A DNA stretch of 64,000 nt from Falsochrobactrum ovis (GCF_003259955.1 NZ_QLMK01000001.1:124001-188000), one strand, 5' to 3'; positions 38,174-48,434 are shown, counted from the stretch's first letter. Made by a program: numbers and translations. Notes: generated by a model not told the origin, from the sequence alone.

Positions 38174-38401
38174 GCTGCGTACGACCTTTATGTTTTGCGG
38201 TTACGAGGGCATTATGCTCGAAAATAATCATTTTCCGATTAAATGCATAGATCTGGATAACTGATCTTCGGCTGAGAATAATATAGTTATGCGAGATCAG
38301 GATTTGAATGATTAATGAAGCCGATCTATATGTAGAGACAACGAAATTTTGAAGACGGAAGGGAGCGACAAATCCCGGCCCGTCAGGTGGTGGCAGAAAG
38401 C

Positions 38402-39094
38402 ATGGAATTTTTCGATTTTGGCACGTTTTTCTTCTTTATCGCGGCAGTTGTGATTTTTCTTCAGCTGAGAAATGTGCTTGGCCGTCGGACTGGGAACGAA
38501 AAACCACCTTTTGACCCCTATTCTGCACGAAGTGCGGAAGTGCCGGCCGGCAGTGCTGAAAGCGATAATGTAATTTCGCTTCCCCGCCGCAGCACGGAAA
38601 AAGACTTCACTGCCATCGATAAAATTGCTCCTGTGGGAACATCGGTCAATGATGGCTTGCGTGCCATTCTTGCTGCCGATCCGTCATTTGATCCGGACAA
38701 ATTTATAGAAGGCGCTAAAATCGCTTATGAAATGACAGTGATGTCATTTGCAGATGGTGATCGTAAGGTTTTAAAAAATCTTTTGTCGAAGGATGTTTTT
38801 GAAGGCTTCATTGCGGCCATTGACGAGCGTGAAGCGCGCGGAGAAACCCTGCGTTCATCGTTTGTGGGGATCGATAAGGCGGAAATTTCCCATGCCGATA
38901 TGAAGGGAACTGAAGCCCATATTACAATGAATATTATCAGCCAGATGATCTCGGCAACGCTAGACAAAGACGGCAAAGTGATTGATGGCGATCTGGAGAA
39001 CGTCATTGAAATCAAGGATCTTTGGACCTTTGCCCGCGATACGCGCAGCCGTGATCCAAATTGGAAATTGGTTGCGACTGAAGCTGAGGAATAA
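38402..39094 (+). CDS. Tim44/TimA-like domain protein
   Basis: Membrane-anchored protein of 230 residues. An N-terminal hydrophobic helix (FFDFGTFFFFIAAVVIFLQL) is followed by RNVLGRRTGNEKPPFDPYS, a linker, and the Tim44-like domain (LLSKDVFEGFIAAIDEREARGE, DLWTFARDTRSRDPNWKLVAT). It is related to the mitochondrial import component Tim44, and in alphaproteobacteria it sits between secB/fxsA and mltA as here. ATG at 38402 is preferred over GTG codons at 38387/38390. Role in membrane protein handling is inferred. Confidence 0.88.
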   Translation: MEFFDFGTFFFFIAAVVIFLQLRNVLGRRTGNEKPPFDPYSARSAEVPAGSAESDNVISLPRRSTEKDFTAIDKIAPVGTSVNDGLRAILAADPSFDPDKFIEGAKIAYEMTVMSFADGDRKVLKNLLSKDVFEGFIAAIDEREARGETLRSSFVGIDKAEISHADMKGTEAHITMNIISQMISATLDKDGKVIDGDLENVIEIKDLWTFARDTRSRDPNWKLVATEAEE

Positions 39095-39134
39095 TTTCGC
39101 ATTTCGGGTTGAATAACCCGGGGGTTAAGCGAAC

Positions 39135-39160
39135 AGCCCGGTCTATATGCACCGGGCTTT
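39135..39160 (+). terminator. Probable terminator after the Tim44-like gene
   Basis: AGCCCGGT (39135-39142) with ACCGGGCT (39151-39158) and a short T tail. It overlaps an in-frame ATG at 39147, arguing against that codon as the start of mltA. Confidence 0.6.
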
Positions 39161-39197
39161 GAGCAATCGGGCCTGTCCCGAAATCAGAGCCGGATTC

Positions 39198-40337
39198 GTG
39201 CGCGTGGTAAAATTGGCGAAGTTTTTACAGCCATTGGGCTTTTCAAACTGTCCCGGCTGGGAGTTGGACGATCAGTCGCTGGCTTTTCACGCCTTTCGCC
39301 GTTCGGCGGATTATACAAAAAACTCTTCTTATAAGTCTGGAAGCCTCGGCATATCGTTTGAAGCTCTCAAGCCAGCCTTTGCCGCAGCGCGTGAAATCGA
39401 AAATCCCGATAAATTTCAGGCGCGGGCATTTTTCGAAGATTTTTTCATACCCTGTCTGATCGCCGAGCCAAACCCAAGCGCTGAACCACTTTTAAACACT
39501 GGGGGCGAAGCTCAAGCTTTTGTAACCGGCTATTATGAGCCGGTTATAAAAGCTTCTCGCCATGCCGATCATCGTTTCAAAGTGCTATTTCTTTCGCCAC
39601 CGGACGACCTGGTAAAGATCGCGGATAAGGACAGACCGACAGGGCTGGATCCTTCTTTTCGCTTTGCACGAAAAACCCAAACCGGTCTCAAAGAATATGA
39701 TGACCGTCGTGCGATTGAGCAGGGAAGCCTCGCCGGTCGTGGTCTGGAATTGGCATTTGTCGAAAACCGGATTGATGCTTTTTTCGCTCATATCCAGGGT
39801 GCTGCTCGGCTGGAATTTGCTGACGGCACGACAATGCGCATTACTTATGCTGCAAAAACCGGACATCCTTTCACAGCGATCGGGCGCATTCTTGTGGAGG
39901 ATGGCGAAATATCAGCGGATGCGGTCACTATGCGAACAATCCGGCAATGGCTGCAAGACAATCCGGAGAGGGCTGACGAATTAATGTGGCGCAACCGCTC
40001 TTATATTTTCTTCCGCGAAGCCCCGGTCGATGACCCTAATGCCGGACCAATCGCAGCCGCCAAAGTCCCGCTTACTGCCGGTCGCTCCATGGCTGTTGAC
40101 AGAAATTTACACAGTTTCGGCACGCCTTTTTTTGTAAATGCACCTCATCTCACCGCATTCGATAATCGGCCATTTTCGCGCCTGATGATCGCTCAAGATA
40201 CCGGCACCGCCATTGTCGGCCTCGCTCGTGGCGATCTTTTTGCTGGCTCCGGTGATGCAGCTGGTGAGATTGCTGGCGGCATCAAGCATCGGGCGGATTT
40301 TTATGCGCTGGTTCCCCGTCAATTGGTGGGAGCATAA
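39198..40337 (+). CDS. mltA: Murein transglycosylase A family protein
   Basis: Lytic transglycosylase with MltA and 3D domains, about 379 residues. Seen are VTGYYEPVI, RAIEQGSLAGRGLELAFVENRIDAFFAHIQGAARL, GHPFTAIGRILVEDG, SYIFFRE and the 3D-domain RLMIAQDTGTAIVGLARGDLFAGSGDAAGEIAGGIKHRADFYALVP with the conserved aspartates. The start is uncertain: GTG at 39198 is preferred since the ATG at 39147 lies in a terminator hairpin. I see no clear signal peptide in either version. Two bases separate it from the Smr gene. Confidence 0.85.
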   Translation: MRVVKLAKFLQPLGFSNCPGWELDDQSLAFHAFRRSADYTKNSSYKSGSLGISFEALKPAFAAAREIENPDKFQARAFFEDFFIPCLIAEPNPSAEPLLNTGGEAQAFVTGYYEPVIKASRHADHRFKVLFLSPPDDLVKIADKDRPTGLDPSFRFARKTQTGLKEYDDRRAIEQGSLAGRGLELAFVENRIDAFFAHIQGAARLEFADGTTMRITYAAKTGHPFTAIGRILVEDGEISADAVTMRTIRQWLQDNPERADELMWRNRSYIFFREAPVDDPNAGPIAAAKVPLTAGRSMAVDRNLHSFGTPFFVNAPHLTAFDNRPFSRLMIAQDTGTAIVGLARGDLFAGSGDAAGEIAGGIKHRADFYALVPRQLVGA

Positions 40338-40338
40338 A

Positions 40339-40929
40339 ATGGCTACAAAAAAATCCCGGCCCTCCAACTTTCTTCGAGCGGAAGATCGCATCCTGTGGGA
40401 AATGGTGGCAAAAACTGCAACGCCGCTTCCCGGTAAACAGCTTCCCCGTTTGGAGGCAGAAATAAAATCCGTTGAACCGGCACCAAAACTTGCCAAGCCT
40501 GCAAAACCAACAGCCAAACCTGTTTATCCGCAAGAGAAAAAAACAAAAGCCAGGATTTCCGCTCCGCGTGAAATGCCAATCTATAATTTTGATCGGCCAA
40601 CCCACAAAAAAATATCCAAAGGCCGGGTTGATATTGAGGCACGCATTGATCTGCATGGTCTGACACAGAGCGAAGCCTATGAATTGCTTTATGGTTTTTT
40701 GCTGGGCGCCCATGCGCGCGGTCTTAAACATGTGATGGTGATTACCGGTAAGGGCCGGTCTTTTGGAAGCGCAGGCATATTGCGACAGGCGGTCCCGCAT
40801 TGGTTTTCTACCCCGATTTTCAGACTTCTGGTCAGCGCCTATGAGGATGCTGCGCGTCATCATGGTGGAGATGGCGCCCTTTATGTGCGTCTGCGTCGTC
40901 AAACGCAGGGCGGAGGTTTTTCTAAGTGA
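40339..40929 (+). CDS. Smr/MutS2-type domain protein
   Basis: A 196-residue protein with a basic, proline/lysine-rich N-terminal half and a C-terminal Smr domain: RIDLHGLTQSEAYELLYGFL and HVMVITGKGRSFGSAGILRQAVPHWF, with LYVRLRRQ at the end. Smr domains are nucleases acting on DNA or RNA; a specific role here is unknown. It begins one base after the mltA stop with GGTGGGAG as ribosome-binding site and overlaps the next regulator gene by four bases. Confidence 0.87.
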   Translation: MATKKSRPSNFLRAEDRILWEMVAKTATPLPGKQLPRLEAEIKSVEPAPKLAKPAKPTAKPVYPQEKKTKARISAPREMPIYNFDRPTHKKISKGRVDIEARIDLHGLTQSEAYELLYGFLLGAHARGLKHVMVITGKGRSFGSAGILRQAVPHWFSTPIFRLLVSAYEDAARHHGGDGALYVRLRRQTQGGGFSK

Positions 40930-41327
40930 CGCCATTTGGAAAGAGGCTACGCGAGCTGCGGGCTGAACGAAACATCACCCAGAAGGAAATGGCGGCTGCT
41001 CTGCGGGTTTCGCCTGCCTATCTTTCAGCGCTTGAACATGGTCGCCGCGGGCAACCGACCTGGGATTTGTTGCAGCGTATCATCACTTTTTTCAACATTA
41101 TCTGGGATGAAGCGGAAGAGTTGCAAAATCTCGCAGCTATATCTCATCCACGCGTGACGATTGATACGTCGGGATTATCACCGCAAGCGACCGAGCTTGC
41201 CAATTTATTGGCTAGAAATATCCGAATTATTGATCAGGAAACAATCCAGCGTTTGAGCGAAGAGATTGAAGCCGCGCGTAAAAGACGGCGCGGTTTGCGG
41301 CCGCTTTCCCCTCCGGCCAGGCCCTAG
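40926..41327 (+). CDS. XRE family transcriptional regulator
   Basis: DNA-binding protein of 133 residues with an N-terminal Cro/CI helix-turn-helix: LRELRAERNITQKEMAAALRVSPAYLSALEHGRRGQPT. The C-terminal half is helical and ends in a basic, proline-rich tail. GTG start overlaps the Smr stop (GTGA). Its stop TAG and the stop of the convergent DUF1402 gene share the palindrome CTAG. Conserved with the mltA-smr pair in related genomes as far as I recall; target unknown. Confidence 0.87.
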   Translation: MTPFGKRLRELRAERNITQKEMAAALRVSPAYLSALEHGRRGQPTWDLLQRIITFFNIIWDEAEELQNLAAISHPRVTIDTSGLSPQATELANLLARNIRIIDQETIQRLSEEIEAARKRRRGLRPLSPPARP

Positions 41328-42340
41328 AAAAGCGCTTTCAGCTCGTCAGCTTTTGAATTGATCAGCCAACCATAATAGTTTTCTTGCGGTAAAAGAAGCG
41401 GCTCGCCTGCGGATTTACGGCGAGCATTTTCCCTTGCCAGATTGCGCGCGCGTTGTTCTGCCCCGCCAGTATTATAAAGGGTGGCGGTGATACCGGGATT
41501 TTTCGAAATATCGAAATTTGCGATTTGTCGATAGGCGGTGATCGACTGTTTGAGCGTCGCGGCAATATAAGGCAGCGTCAGATCGGGATCCATAATGGTT
41601 TTATAAACCGCATTACCATCATTCGCATCAAGCTTTGGCAAGCGCGAAACACGATGGACCATATCTGTCATCATCAGCGCCGTCAGCGGATTGATTTGAC
41701 CCAGACCAAAGGTTTGTCCGGCATAAAAAGGCTGAAAAAACACAGCGCTGAAACGATTATTCGGATAAGATTTCCCCGCCACCGTCTTGCCACGAAACCT
41801 ATTGTTCCAGATATTTTCACGACATGTCCACAGCGAGTAGCTATCGTTGAATTTTTGGCAGGAAGCAAATTCTGGGCGCCGGACAAAATCACCAATCCGC
41901 TCACCATTATAGCTGAAGATTACGCCCTGTTTTACATAGGACATAGCCTTTACATAATAGGTCTGTAGCCGGTCATAAACATCGACATTATAGGTGTGCT
42001 CACCCACAATGGCCCCGACGATATGTATCGGATCAATACCATATGCAGCGGCCGTTGATCTTATCTTCGAGCGCAACCCCGCATCGGCTTTCAGCAAATT
42101 ATAGATTTTGCGATATTTCGCTTGATAGCTTGTGTTGAGCTGGCTGGTGCGGCGCGCAGATGCACCGGGAACCGCAGGTTGTTCAATATTACGATTGCCT
42201 GGAGGCACAGTAACCGCCGCTTGCGCGCTCTGCATGACCAGCAGGGATGTCAGGGCAAGCGCTGCCAGTGATGCAGCGGGTTTCGCTTTTGCGATTTTGT
42301 TAAAACAAAAAACCGCAATGCGGTCCCAACAGCTGGTCAT
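41324..42340 (-). CDS. DUF1402 family protein (lysozyme-like, exported)
   Basis: A 338-residue protein with an N-terminal signal-like helix (AKPAASLAALALTSLLVMQSAQA) and a body I assign to DUF1402, a rhizobial family. Segments such as DPIHIVGAIVGEHTYNVDVYDRLQTYYVKA, with Glu after GAIVG, and FGLGQINPLTALMM recall the fold of lytic transglycosylases, so a role on peptidoglycan is possible but unproven. ATG at 42340 is preferred; upstream in-frame ATG at 42466 falls in the hslU terminator region. Confidence 0.72.
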   Translation of the reverse strand: MTSCWDRIAVFCFNKIAKAKPAASLAALALTSLLVMQSAQAAVTVPPGNRNIEQPAVPGASARRTSQLNTSYQAKYRKIYNLLKADAGLRSKIRSTAAAYGIDPIHIVGAIVGEHTYNVDVYDRLQTYYVKAMSYVKQGVIFSYNGERIGDFVRRPEFASCQKFNDSYSLWTCRENIWNNRFRGKTVAGKSYPNNRFSAVFFQPFYAGQTFGLGQINPLTALMMTDMVHRVSRLPKLDANDGNAVYKTIMDPDLTLPYIAATLKQSITAYRQIANFDISKNPGITATLYNTGGAEQRARNLARENARRKSAGEPLLLPQENYYGWLINSKADELKALF

Positions 42341-42390
42341 TTTCGGAAGTGGTCCTTGACAATCGTCAGCAGAAACTATCCGGGAAATTA

Positions 42391-42424
42391 AAAAACCCCC
42401 TCGAACAAGTCGAGAGGATTTTTT
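42391..42424 (-). terminator. Terminator of hslVU
   Basis: CTCGA/TCGAG core (42400-42404 with 42410-42414) extended by C-G pairs, flanked by an A-run on the left (T-run on the minus strand) and TTTTTT on the right. Ends the hslU transcript. Confidence 0.75.
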
Positions 42425-42471
42425 GTTTTTGCAACAATGCTTTGGCAAGCGTGGCTTTATGGCCACTTTTC

Positions 42472-43776
42472 TTAAAGGATAAAGCGGGAAAGATCCGTAT
42501 TCTTCGCAAGATCGCCAAGGGTGCTGCGCACATATTCGGCGTCCACGACAAAATTCGTTCCGGATTTATCAGGCGCATTAAAGGAAATATCGTCCAACAC
42601 CCGTTCCATCACCGTCTGCAAACGCCGTGCACCGATATTTTCGACCGAAGAATTCAGATCAACCGCAATATCAGCGAGAGCGTCAATTGCGTCATCGGTA
42701 ATTTCAAGCTTCACATCTTCGGTAGCCATCAGCGCAATATATTGCTTGATCAAGCTCACTTCGGTTTCTGTGAGAATCCGCCGGAAATCTTCACGGGTAA
42801 GCGCGCTGAGTTCAACACGGATCGGCAAGCGGCCTTGCAATTCGGGCAAGAGATCCGATGGTTTGGACACATGAAACGCGCCAGAAGCAATGAAAAGAAT
42901 ATGGTCAGTTTTCACCGGGCCATATTTTGTTGCAACAGTGGTACCTTCAACCAAGGGCAGCAGATCGCGCTGCACCCCTTCCCGCGATACGCCTGCACCT
43001 ATTCCACCTTCACGCGCGGCGATTTTGTCGATCTCGTCAAGAAACACAATGCCGTCATTTTCGGTTGAGCGCAGCGCTTCTTGAATGACCTGCTCCTGAT
43101 CCAGCAGCTTGTCTGACTCGTCATTGATCAAAACTGCATAAGAATCGCGGACGGTAGATTTGCGTTGTTTGGTACGGCCACCCATGGCTTTTCCAAACAT
43201 TTCACTCAAATTGATCATCCCGATATTCGCACCGGGCATGCCGGGTATTTCAAAACTTTGCCCCGCTCCAGTATCGGCGACTTCAATTTCGATTTCGCGA
43301 TCATCCAAAAGCCCGTCACGCAGCTTCTTGCGAAAGCTTTCACGTGTGGCAGGGCTAGCCGTCTTACCGACCAGCGCATCAAGCACACGTTCTTCCGCAT
43401 TAATATGCGCTTTGGCTTTGACCTCTTCACGTTTTTTCTCACGCACAAGCCCGATCGCAGCTTCGACCAGATCACGAATTATCTGCTCAACGTCACGACC
43501 GACATAACCAACTTCGGTAAATTTGGTCGCTTCAACTTTGATGAAAGGCGCGCCAGCAAGCTTTGCAAGACGGCGTGAAATTTCGGTCTTACCCACACCG
43601 GTGGGCCCGATCATCAAAATATTTTTTGGCATAACCTCTTCGCGCATCTGGCCTTCCAGCTGCTGGCGACGCCACCGATTGCGAAGTGCAATAGCCACGG
43701 CGCGCTTAGCGTCGCTCTGGCCAATAATATAGCGATCCAGTTCCGAGACGATTTCCCGAGGTGAAAAATTACTCAT
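42472..43776 (-). CDS. hslU: ATP-dependent protease ATPase subunit HslU
   Basis: AAA+ unfoldase of 434 residues that feeds substrates to HslV. N-terminal [33 protein letters not shown], Walker [16 protein letters not shown], pore loop VGYVGRDVE, Walker [13 protein letters not shown], sensor [17 protein letters not shown], and a C-terminus ending in LSRFIL that docks into HslV. Placed 60 bases after hslV on the same strand. Confidence 0.97.
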   Translation of the reverse strand: MSNFSPREIVSELDRYIIGQSDAKRAVAIALRNRWRRQQLEGQMREEVMPKNILMIGPTGVGKTEISRRLAKLAGAPFIKVEATKFTEVGYVGRDVEQIIRDLVEAAIGLVREKKREEVKAKAHINAEERVLDALVGKTASPATRESFRKKLRDGLLDDREIEIEVADTGAGQSFEIPGMPGANIGMINLSEMFGKAMGGRTKQRKSTVRDSYAVLINDESDKLLDQEQVIQEALRSTENDGIVFLDEIDKIAAREGGIGAGVSREGVQRDLLPLVEGTTVATKYGPVKTDHILFIASGAFHVSKPSDLLPELQGRLPIRVELSALTREDFRRILTETEVSLIKQYIALMATEDVKLEITDDAIDALADIAVDLNSSVENIGARRLQTVMERVLDDISFNAPDKSGTNFVVDAEYVRSTLGDLAKNTDLSRFIL

Positions 43777-43836
43777 AATAATAACCTGTTCTGTGACATT
43801 CAGACCCTATGCGCGGGGTGCGCTCAAAGTCTGGAA

Positions 43837-44391
43837 TCATTCGGTATCGAGGCTTTCGACCACTAGATTGTGATTGGTGTAAATGCAGATATCGGCTGCA
43901 ATCTCCATGGCACGCCGTGCGATTTCTTCTGCATCCTTATCCGTATCCATCAGAGCGCGGGCAGCAGCGAGCGCGTAATTACCACCAGAACCGATCGCCA
44001 TCACACCATGCTCAGGCTCAAGCACATCACCAGTACCGGTTAGGGCAAGGGTAATTTTATTGTCAGCAACCAGCATCATCGCCTCAAGCCGACGAAGATA
44101 GCGATCGGTGCGCCAGTCCTTGGCCAGTTCAACACAGGCGCGCATCAATTGATCGGGATATTGTTCAAGCTTTGCTTCCAGCCGCTCCAGCAATGTGAAC
44201 GCATCGGCAGTGGCTCCGGCAAATCCAGCAATAACATTGCCTTTGCCGATCTGGCGCACTTTGCGAGCATTGCCTTTTATCACAGTATTGCCAAGCGAGA
44301 CTTGCCCGTCACCGGCAATCACCACTTTTCCGCCCTTGCGTATTGTGACAATTGTGGTGCCATAAATTGTCGTGGGATTATGTTCGATCAT
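43837..44391 (-). CDS. hslV: ATP-dependent protease subunit HslV
   Basis: Proteasome-like threonine peptidase of 184 residues. The segment [38 protein letters not shown] is diagnostic; processing exposes the Thr before TIVTIR as nucleophile. Further motifs [17 protein letters not shown] and [14 protein letters not shown]. First gene of hslVU, divergent from hisB with a 255-base shared upstream region. Confidence 0.97.
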   Translation of the reverse strand: MIEHNPTTIYGTTIVTIRKGGKVVIAGDGQVSLGNTVIKGNARKVRQIGKGNVIAGFAGATADAFTLLERLEAKLEQYPDQLMRACVELAKDWRTDRYLRRLEAMMLVADNKITLALTGTGDVLEPEHGVMAIGSGGNYALAAARALMDTDKDAEEIARRAMEIAADICIYTNHNLVVESLDTE

Positions 44392-44646
44392 GAATCACTC
44401 CTTTGGCGGCCTGTGCGGTCCCTGAAGCTGGCGCTTCATATAAGGCGATCACATAAGCCCCGATTATTGCTGCAAACAACCTCGCCGCCCATTATGGCGA
44501 CTGATTCAGCCTGCATTTTGACTATTTAAGAACGCGGTGCTGAAATGCAAACATTGAAAAGCATTTGGCAAAAGAGACAAGCTGTTCTAGAACGCCACAG
44601 GATTTGGCCACAATATATGGCTCATGGCTCTTTAAGAGGAAATGCT

Positions 44647-45255
44647 ATGACGGCAGAAAACGCCCGCAAGGCGAGCATCGAACGTTCAACCAAGGAAACG
44701 AGTATCGCTGTTTCCGTTGATCTGGATGGTAACGGCAAATTCGACATCACCACAGGTGTCGGCTTCTTTGACCATATGCTAGAGCAGCTTTCCCGCCATT
44801 CGCTCATTGATATGCGCGTCATGGCCAAGGGCGATCTTCACATCGATGATCACCACACGGTAGAAGATACCGGAATTGCGCTTGGACAGGCTGTTGCCAA
44901 AGCTTTGGGCGAGCGCCGCGGTATTGTGCGCTATGCTTCGCTTGATCTTGCCATGGACGACACGCTGACAGCGGCTGCTATTGACGTATCGGGCCGCCCT
45001 TTCCTGGTTTGGAATGTCAAATTCTCTGCCGCCAAGATCGGTAATTTTGATACCGAGCTGGTGCGGGAATTTTTCCAGGCTTTTGCAATGAATGCTGGTA
45101 TTACGCTGCATGTGAACAATCACTATGGTGCCAATAACCACCATATTGCAGAAACGATTTTCAAAGCGGTTGCACGTGTACTGCGCACAGCAATTGAAAC
45201 CGATTCACGCCAGAAAGATGCGATTCCCTCAACCAAGGGTTCGCTGAAGGGATAA
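44647..45255 (+). CDS. hisB: Imidazoleglycerol-phosphate dehydratase
   Basis: Sixth step of histidine synthesis; 202 residues. Repeated metal-binding motifs Hxx[37 protein letters not shown], and [15 protein letters not shown]. The ATG at 44647 has AGAGGA eight bases upstream; the longer frame from 44545 lacks one. First gene of the his cluster. Confidence 0.96.
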   Translation: MTAENARKASIERSTKETSIAVSVDLDGNGKFDITTGVGFFDHMLEQLSRHSLIDMRVMAKGDLHIDDHHTVEDTGIALGQAVAKALGERRGIVRYASLDLAMDDTLTAAAIDVSGRPFLVWNVKFSAAKIGNFDTELVREFFQAFAMNAGITLHVNNHYGANNHHIAETIFKAVARVLRTAIETDSRQKDAIPSTKGSLKG

Positions 45256-45260
45256 TCCAT

Positions 45261-45830
45261 ATGGCGCAATTCGTTGTTCTTGAACCCGCCGGGTCAATAT
45301 ATTCTGCCAAAGCAGAAAAAGGCTTGTCGGAAAGAATTGCGCCACAGAACTCCGACGCGCTGCACACCGACGCATTGCACCGGGCAGAAAAAACTGTCTT
45401 TATAAAAGATGGATTTTCCGTGCTCGCTTTGATTCTTCCAGTCGTCTGGCTGCTGATCAACCGGTTGTGGTTTGAGGCATTTTGCGTGCTAGCATTGATC
45501 ATCCTTCTGGGATTTGCTGGCACGCTGCTCGGCAATGCAAATGCGGGGCCCCTGCTCTCCCTGTTGCTTTCGCTTTTTGTTGCCCTGGAAGGCTCCAATT
45601 GGAAAATCATGAAGCTAAGACGCAAAGGATATCACGAGAGCGCAACCATTGATGCCCCAAATCTTGATGAAGCGGAGATCCGTTATTTTACGCTTTTTCA
45701 GCCGCAGGCAGAACATAAGCCCGCGCCTGATTGGACCTCAGAAACATCCAAACCAAACCTGACGCAAAATGCCACCATAAATCCAACCGCATCGACGATT
45801 GGGTTTGTTGGCTATCGCGGAGAAATCTGA
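45261..45830 (+). CDS. DUF2628 family membrane protein
   Basis: A 189-residue protein of unknown function. A soluble N-terminal part ([12 protein letters not shown]...ERIAPQ) leads to [28 protein letters not shown] and two further hydrophobic segments, then a polar tail ending in [10 protein letters not shown]. The pattern matches DUF2628, whose members in Hyphomicrobiales lie between hisB and hisH. It sits five bases after hisB and two bases before hisH, so it is co-translated with histidine enzymes without an evident histidine role. Confidence 0.82.
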   Translation: MAQFVVLEPAGSIYSAKAEKGLSERIAPQNSDALHTDALHRAEKTVFIKDGFSVLALILPVVWLLINRLWFEAFCVLALIILLGFAGTLLGNANAGPLLSLLLSLFVALEGSNWKIMKLRRKGYHESATIDAPNLDEAEIRYFTLFQPQAEHKPAPDWTSETSKPNLTQNATINPTASTIGFVGYRGEI

Positions 45831-45832
45831 GA

Positions 45833-46483
45833 ATGCGTGTCGCTATCATCGATTATGGCTCCGGCAATTTGCGCTCGGCTGTCAAAGCTTTTGAGCGGGC
45901 CGCGCGCGACAATTCAATTGCCGCCAATATCGAACTGACCGCCGATGCGCAGCGTATTCTAAGCGCAGATCGTATCGTCTTGCCCGGCGTGGGCGCTTAT
46001 GCCGATTGCCGCCGCGGGCTTGATGCTGTTCCCGGCATGGTGGAAGCGCTCGAAGAAGTTGTTCTGAAAAAGGCCCGCCCTTTTCTGGGCATATGCGTCG
46101 GCATGCAGCTCATGTCAGAGCGTGGTCTGGAAAAGCAAACCACCCAGGGTCTTGGCTGGATTGCTGGCGATGTGCGCGAAATGAGACCTTCCGATCCTGC
46201 TCTGAAAGTCCCGCAAATTGGCTGGAACAGGATTCACGTGAAACACCCACATCCGGTTTTCGACGGTATCCCAACCGGCGATAACGGTTTACATGCCTAT
46301 TTTGTCCACTCCTATATGTTCGATGCGAGCAACGCCGGCGATGTGCTTGCTGTGACCGATTATGGCGGCATTGTTACTGCTGCCATTGGTAGGGACAATA
46401 TGGTGGGCACCCAATTCCATCCTGAAAAGAGCCAGACCCTTGGCCTTTCACTCCTTGCCAATTTCCTGAAATGGAAGCCTTAA
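45833..46483 (+). CDS. hisH: Imidazole glycerol phosphate synthase subunit HisH
   Basis: Glutamine amidotransferase subunit of 216 residues that supplies ammonia to HisF. Motifs: [19 protein letters not shown], the oxyanion [14 protein letters not shown], catalytic Cys in [16 protein letters not shown], and catalytic His/Glu in [20 protein letters not shown] degenerate parS-like palindrome (46230-46245) lies within the gene. Confidence 0.96.
   Translation: MRVAIIDYGSGNLRSAVKAFERAARDNSIAANIELTADAQRILSADRIVLPGVGAYADCRRGLDAVPGMVEALEEVVLKKARPFLGICVGMQLMSERGLEKQTTQGLGWIAGDVREMRPSDPALKVPQIGWNRIHVKHPHPVFDGIPTGDNGLHAYFVHSYMFDASNAGDVLAVTDYGGIVTAAIGRDNMVGTQFHPEKSQTLGLSLLANFLKWKP
46230..46245. promoter_or_regulatory. 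Degenerate parS-like site (14 of 16)
   Basis: GGATTCACGTGAAACA inside hisH, identical to the 16-mer in hemJ (32269-32284), 14 kb away. Confidence 0.4.
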
Positions 46484-46487
46484 AACG

Positions 46488-47219
46488 ATGATTCTTTTTC
46501 CCGCCATTGATTTAAAAGACGGTGAATGCGTGCGCCTTAAGCTTGGCGACATGGATCAAGCGACCGTTTACAATACAGACCCCGCCGCACAGGCAAAAGC
46601 CTTTGAAGATCAGGGGTTTGAGTGGCTGCATGTGGTCGATCTGAACGGTGCCTTTGCTGGTGAAAGCGTCAATGGCGCAGCTGTTGAGGCAATTTTGAAA
46701 GCGACCAAAAATCCAGTTCAGCTTGGTGGCGGTATTCGTACCCTCGCCCATATTGAAAACTGGCTTTCCAAGGGGTTGCGTCGTGTGATCCTCGGCACTG
46801 TTGCTGTGCGTGATCCTGCATTGGTGATTGAAGCTTGTAAGGCATTTCCCGGACAGATCGCCGTCGGCATCGACGCCAAGGGCGGCAAAGTTGCGGTTGA
46901 AGGCTGGGCTGAAGCGTCCGAATTGGGAGTGATTGAGCTTGCCAAAAAGTTTGAAGGCGCAGGCGTGGCTGCAATCATCTATACCGATATTGATCGCGAT
47001 GGCATTCTGACCGGCATCAACTGGGATTCCACATTGGCGCTTGCCGACAGCGTGTCCATTCCGGTGATTGCATCGGGCGGGCTCGCGTCGATGGAAGATA
47101 TTAAACGCCTTGCTGCACCCGATACACGCAAACTGGAAGGCGCGATTTCTGGCCGTGCGCTTTATGATGGTCGCATTGATCCGGCGGAAGCCTTGGCCCT
47201 TTTGCGAGCTTCGGCATGA
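46488..47219 (+). CDS. hisA: ProFAR isomerase HisA
   Basis: Phosphoribosylformimino-5-aminoimidazole carboxamide ribotide isomerase, 243 residues, half-barrel repeats with [14 protein letters not shown] and [14 protein letters not shown], catalytic Asp residues in AIDLKDG and [12 protein letters not shown]. Four bases after hisH; stop overlaps a possible hisF start. Confidence 0.96.
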   Translation: MILFPAIDLKDGECVRLKLGDMDQATVYNTDPAAQAKAFEDQGFEWLHVVDLNGAFAGESVNGAAVEAILKATKNPVQLGGGIRTLAHIENWLSKGLRRVILGTVAVRDPALVIEACKAFPGQIAVGIDAKGGKVAVEGWAEASELGVIELAKKFEGAGVAAIIYTDIDRDGILTGINWDSTLALADSVSIPVIASGGLASMEDIKRLAAPDTRKLEGAISGRALYDGRIDPAEALALLRASA

Positions 47220-47257
47220 ACAAGACAGGCGAACAAAACGGCGCGGCGGAGAAAGAC

Positions 47258-48040
47258 ATGCTGACAGCGAGAATAATTCCATGCCTGGACGTTAAAGATG
47301 GTCGGGTTGTCAAAGGCGTAAATTTTGTTGATTTGATTGATGCTGGCGATCCGGTGGAAGCAGCGCGCGCCTATGATGCCGCAGGCGCGGATGAATTATG
47401 CTTTCTTGACATCACCGCATCATCCGAAAATCGCGAAACGATTTTTGATGTGATCGCCCGCACCGCCGAACATTGCTTTATGCCATTGACCGTTGGCGGC
47501 GGCGTTCGTGCAGTGGCAGATATTCGCAAATTATTGCTAGCGGGCGCTGACAAGGTTTCGATCAATACCGCGGCTGTGAAGAACCCGGAATTCGTAGCGG
47601 AAGCCGCCGATAAATTTGGCAATCAATGCATTGTCGTTGCAATTGATGCGACAAAAGTTTCGGCAGAAGGCGAAGCGGATCGCTGGGAAATTTTCACCCA
47701 TGGCGGACGTGAGAAAACAGGCATTGATGCCATCGAATTTGCGCAAAAAATTGTAGATCTTGGTGCAGGTGAAATCTTGCTCACTTCCATGGATCGCGAT
47801 GGCACCAAAGCTGGCTATGATGTGGCGCTGACCCGTGCGGTTGCTGATAATGTGCGCGTGCCGGTGATTGCATCGGGCGGCGTGGGCAATCTTGACCATT
47901 TGGTTGAGGGCATTCGCGATGGCCATGCATCAGCGGTGTTGGCGGCTTCCATTTTCCATTTTGGAACCTACACAATTGATGAAGCCAAACGCTATATGGC
48001 CAAAGCAGGCATCCCTGTACGTCTTGATCCAATCGGCTGA
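47258..48040 (+). CDS. hisF: Imidazole glycerol phosphate synthase subunit HisF
   Basis: Cyclase subunit, 260 residues, TIM barrel with catalytic Asp in [20 protein letters not shown] and [40 protein letters not shown] binds phosphate. The ATG at 47258 follows GGAGAAAG; an in-frame ATG at 47216 overlapping hisA would add 14 residues and cannot be excluded. Confidence 0.95.
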   Translation: MLTARIIPCLDVKDGRVVKGVNFVDLIDAGDPVEAARAYDAAGADELCFLDITASSENRETIFDVIARTAEHCFMPLTVGGGVRAVADIRKLLLAGADKVSINTAAVKNPEFVAEAADKFGNQCIVVAIDATKVSAEGEADRWEIFTHGGREKTGIDAIEFAQKIVDLGAGEILLTSMDRDGTKAGYDVALTRAVADNVRVPVIASGGVGNLDHLVEGIRDGHASAVLAASIFHFGTYTIDEAKRYMAKAGIPVRLDPIG

Positions 48041-48090
48041 GAATTTGCGTAACGATGCGTAAAACAAACCGATAGAACAAAGGAAAACCG

Positions 48091-48414
48091 ATGAGCCAAT
48101 TCACGCTTACGGACCTTGAACGCATCGTCGCTGAACGCGCCAATGTGTCTGATGGGACCTCCTATACAGCCAGCCTTGTTGCCAAAGGACAAGCCAAGGC
48201 TTCACAAAAGCTTGGCGAAGAAGCAGTTGAGACTATTATCGCTGCCATGTCGGAAGACCGCGCTGGCGTGATTTCTGAAAGCGCTGATCTGCTTTATCAC
48301 TTGCTCGTAGTGTGGAAAATTGCCGGGGTGCCGCTGTCTGAAGTTCTGGAAGAATTGCAGCGCCGCACAGCACAAACCGGGCTTGAAGAAAAAGCTGGCC
48401 GGCCTAACGGTTAG
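48091..48414 (+). CDS. hisE: Phosphoribosyl-ATP pyrophosphatase
   Basis: Second step of histidine synthesis; 107 residues. MazG-like fold with [19 protein letters not shown] and [13 protein letters not shown] carrying the metal-binding acidic residues. Last his gene in the cluster, followed within 21 bases by coaA. Confidence 0.95.
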   Translation: MSQFTLTDLERIVAERANVSDGTSYTASLVAKGQAKASQKLGEEAVETIIAAMSEDRAGVISESADLLYHLLVVWKIAGVPLSEVLEELQRRTAQTGLEEKAGRPNG

Positions 48415-48434
48415 GCAAAAGCGGGACCGCTCTC

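Noticed and set aside
39147-39197. Longer N-terminus for MltA from the ATG at 39147
   Set aside because: The codon lies inside the loop of a terminator hairpin and the added residues do not form a signal peptide.
43341-43352. parS-like TTTCACGTGTGG in hslU
   Set aside because: Right arm does not match the GAAACA consensus; it is explained by coding sequence.
44392-44646. Heat-shock (RpoH) promoter for hslVU
   Set aside because: Only a CTTATGT-like minus-10 element was visible on the minus strand; no CTTGAA element at proper spacing could be found.
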